5,671 nucleotides of DNA, from assembly GCA_937967425.1 (NCBI GenBank), contig CALBST010000369.1, positions 1-5,671 of the forward strand. Reading direction: 5' to 3'. Below the pieces are notes generated by a model, which was given only the letters and a program-made list of their open reading frames with translations, did no database searches and had not been told where the DNA came from. This stretch comes from an uncultured Caulobacteraceae bacterium. Its GTDB lineage: Bacteria > Pseudomonadota > Alphaproteobacteria > Caulobacterales > TH1-2. Each line of letters starts with the position of its first letter. Within the stretch, counting starts at the first letter, position 1. The translations under genes were made by a program, and so were the position numbers. Positions 5,297 to 5,671 of the stretch are shown here, in pieces.

Positions 5297-5316
5297 TTAA
5301 GAATTAGATTAAACAC
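5297..5316. promoter_or_regulatory. AT-rich block in the divergent intergenic region
   Basis: In an otherwise GC-rich sequence, this 20-base stretch is strikingly AT-rich, with two TTAA elements eight bases apart. It lies about 80 bases upstream of the SH3 gene and 54 bases upstream of the dehydrogenase gene, where promoters for both divergent genes would be expected. No convincing minus-35/minus-10 pair could be fixed on either strand, so it is only the most likely promoter zone. Confidence 0.3.
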
Positions 5317-5369
5317 TGCCTTTACGCGCCTCGCTTGGAGCCCGGCGCGGCGTGGTTTATGGAAGCTGA

Positions 5370-5671
5370 ATGTCGTCGAAGCAGCTCAAAGTCGTCGTGA
5401 CCCGCCGTCTCCCGGATGCCGTGGAGACGCGGCTCAAGGAATTGTTCGACGCCGAGCTCAGCGTTGAGGACAAGCCCTTCACCGCCGAGGATCTGGCCGC
5501 CGCCGTGCAGCGCGCCGACGTGCTGGTTCCAACGGTCACCGATCGCATCGATAGCCGCATCCTATCGCGCGCAAGCGACAAGCTTCGCTTGATCGCGCAA
5601 TTCGGCGCGGGTGTGGACAATATCGATGTCGCCACCGCCGTGCAGCGCGGCATCACCGTCACCAACACGCC
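5370..5671 (+). CDS. D-isomer-specific 2-hydroxyacid dehydrogenase (N-terminal part, cut by window edge)
   Basis: The first 100 codons of a plus-strand gene are visible; the reading frame is open at the right edge, and a full family member has about 310-340 residues. The protein starts MSSKQLKVVVTRRLPDAVET. It shows the N-terminal substrate/catalytic domain of NAD(P)-dependent D-2-hydroxyacid dehydrogenases. The diagnostic segment is LIAQFGAGVDNIDV (74-87), followed by GITVTNTP (94-101). The TRRLP start and spacing resemble glyoxylate/hydroxypyruvate reductases (GyaR type), which reduce glyoxylate to glycolate. The Rossmann NAD motif and the Arg/Glu/His catalytic residues lie beyond the window, so substrate assignment is tentative. 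The start ATG has GGAAG about five bases upstream. An ATG eleven bases earlier is out of frame and soon stops. The gene is divergent from the SH3 gene. Confidence 0.9.
   Translation, partial: MSSKQLKVVVTRRLPDAVETRLKELFDAELSVEDKPFTAEDLAAAVQRADVLVPTVTDRIDSRILSRASDKLRLIAQFGAGVDNIDVATAVQRGITVTNT

Noticed and set aside
5297..5312. A possible CtrA box: two TTAA elements in the divergent promoter region.
   Set aside because: The CtrA consensus needs a seven-base spacer (TTAA-N7-TTAA); here the spacer is eight bases on both strands, so at best it is a degenerate or half site.
5218..5316. A 33-residue N-terminal extension of the SH3 protein from an in-frame GTG at 5316.
   Set aside because: It would place the signal peptide internally and run through the inverted repeat; the ATG at 5217 directly begins a standard signal peptide.
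5357..5668. A minus-strand open frame over the start of the dehydrogenase gene.
   Set aside because: The plus strand encodes the clear GAGVDNID signature of hydroxyacid dehydrogenases; the opposite frame is Ser/Arg-rich noise.

Overview
The window looks like a chromosomal segment of a GC-rich alphaproteobacterium. Two things point there: a contiguous fabA-fabB-fabI cluster in the typical alphaproteobacterial order, and proteins rich in Ala, Arg and Gly with GC-biased third codon positions. The FabI sequence style (a KEDTSMEG segment in the substrate loop) reminds me of Caulobacterales/Hyphomonadaceae homologues. That placement is from memory and was not checked. I see no insertion sequence, CRISPR array, tRNA, rRNA or phage gene, so this is ordinary core-genome territory with a few uncharacterised genes attached.

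Layout from left to right. A small plus-strand DUF2007-like gene (3-227) ends tail to tail with a long minus-strand block, sharing the tetranucleotide TTAA as overlapping stop codons. The minus-strand block, read in its own direction, begins at about 5217 with a secreted bacterial-SH3 protein (4732-5217). It continues with a putative lipoprotein carrying an NTF2/DUF4440-like domain (4131-4658, GTG start), then fabA (3517-4050), fabB (2290-3504) and fabI (1385-2206). It ends with a class I SAM-dependent methyltransferase (792-1388), a four-helix membrane protein (394-795) and a 57-residue glycine-zipper membrane peptide (224-397). The right end holds the first 100 codons of a divergent plus-strand D-2-hydroxyacid dehydrogenase (5370 to the window edge). 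No gene-free stretch exceeds 300 bases. The largest gap is the 152-base divergent region 5218-5369, which holds a strong inverted repeat and an AT-rich block.

How the genes work together. FabA makes the cis-3-decenoyl-ACP branch point, FabB elongates it, and FabI reduces trans-2-enoyl-ACP, so the core encodes anaerobic-type unsaturated fatty acid synthesis plus the enoyl reduction step of the elongation cycle. fabA and fabB are 12 bases apart, and the fabB ribosome binding site overlaps the fabA stop. The four genes from fabI to the glycine-zipper peptide are joined by three successive ATGA start/stop overlaps, which strongly suggests one translationally coupled message. The three tail genes have no assigned role. 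Their coupling to fabI is the main biological lead, but the sequence alone does not show a new system. The SH3 and lipoprotein genes upstream are probably cell-envelope proteins. Whether they share a transcript with fabA is unclear because a GC-rich hairpin lies between them and fabA.
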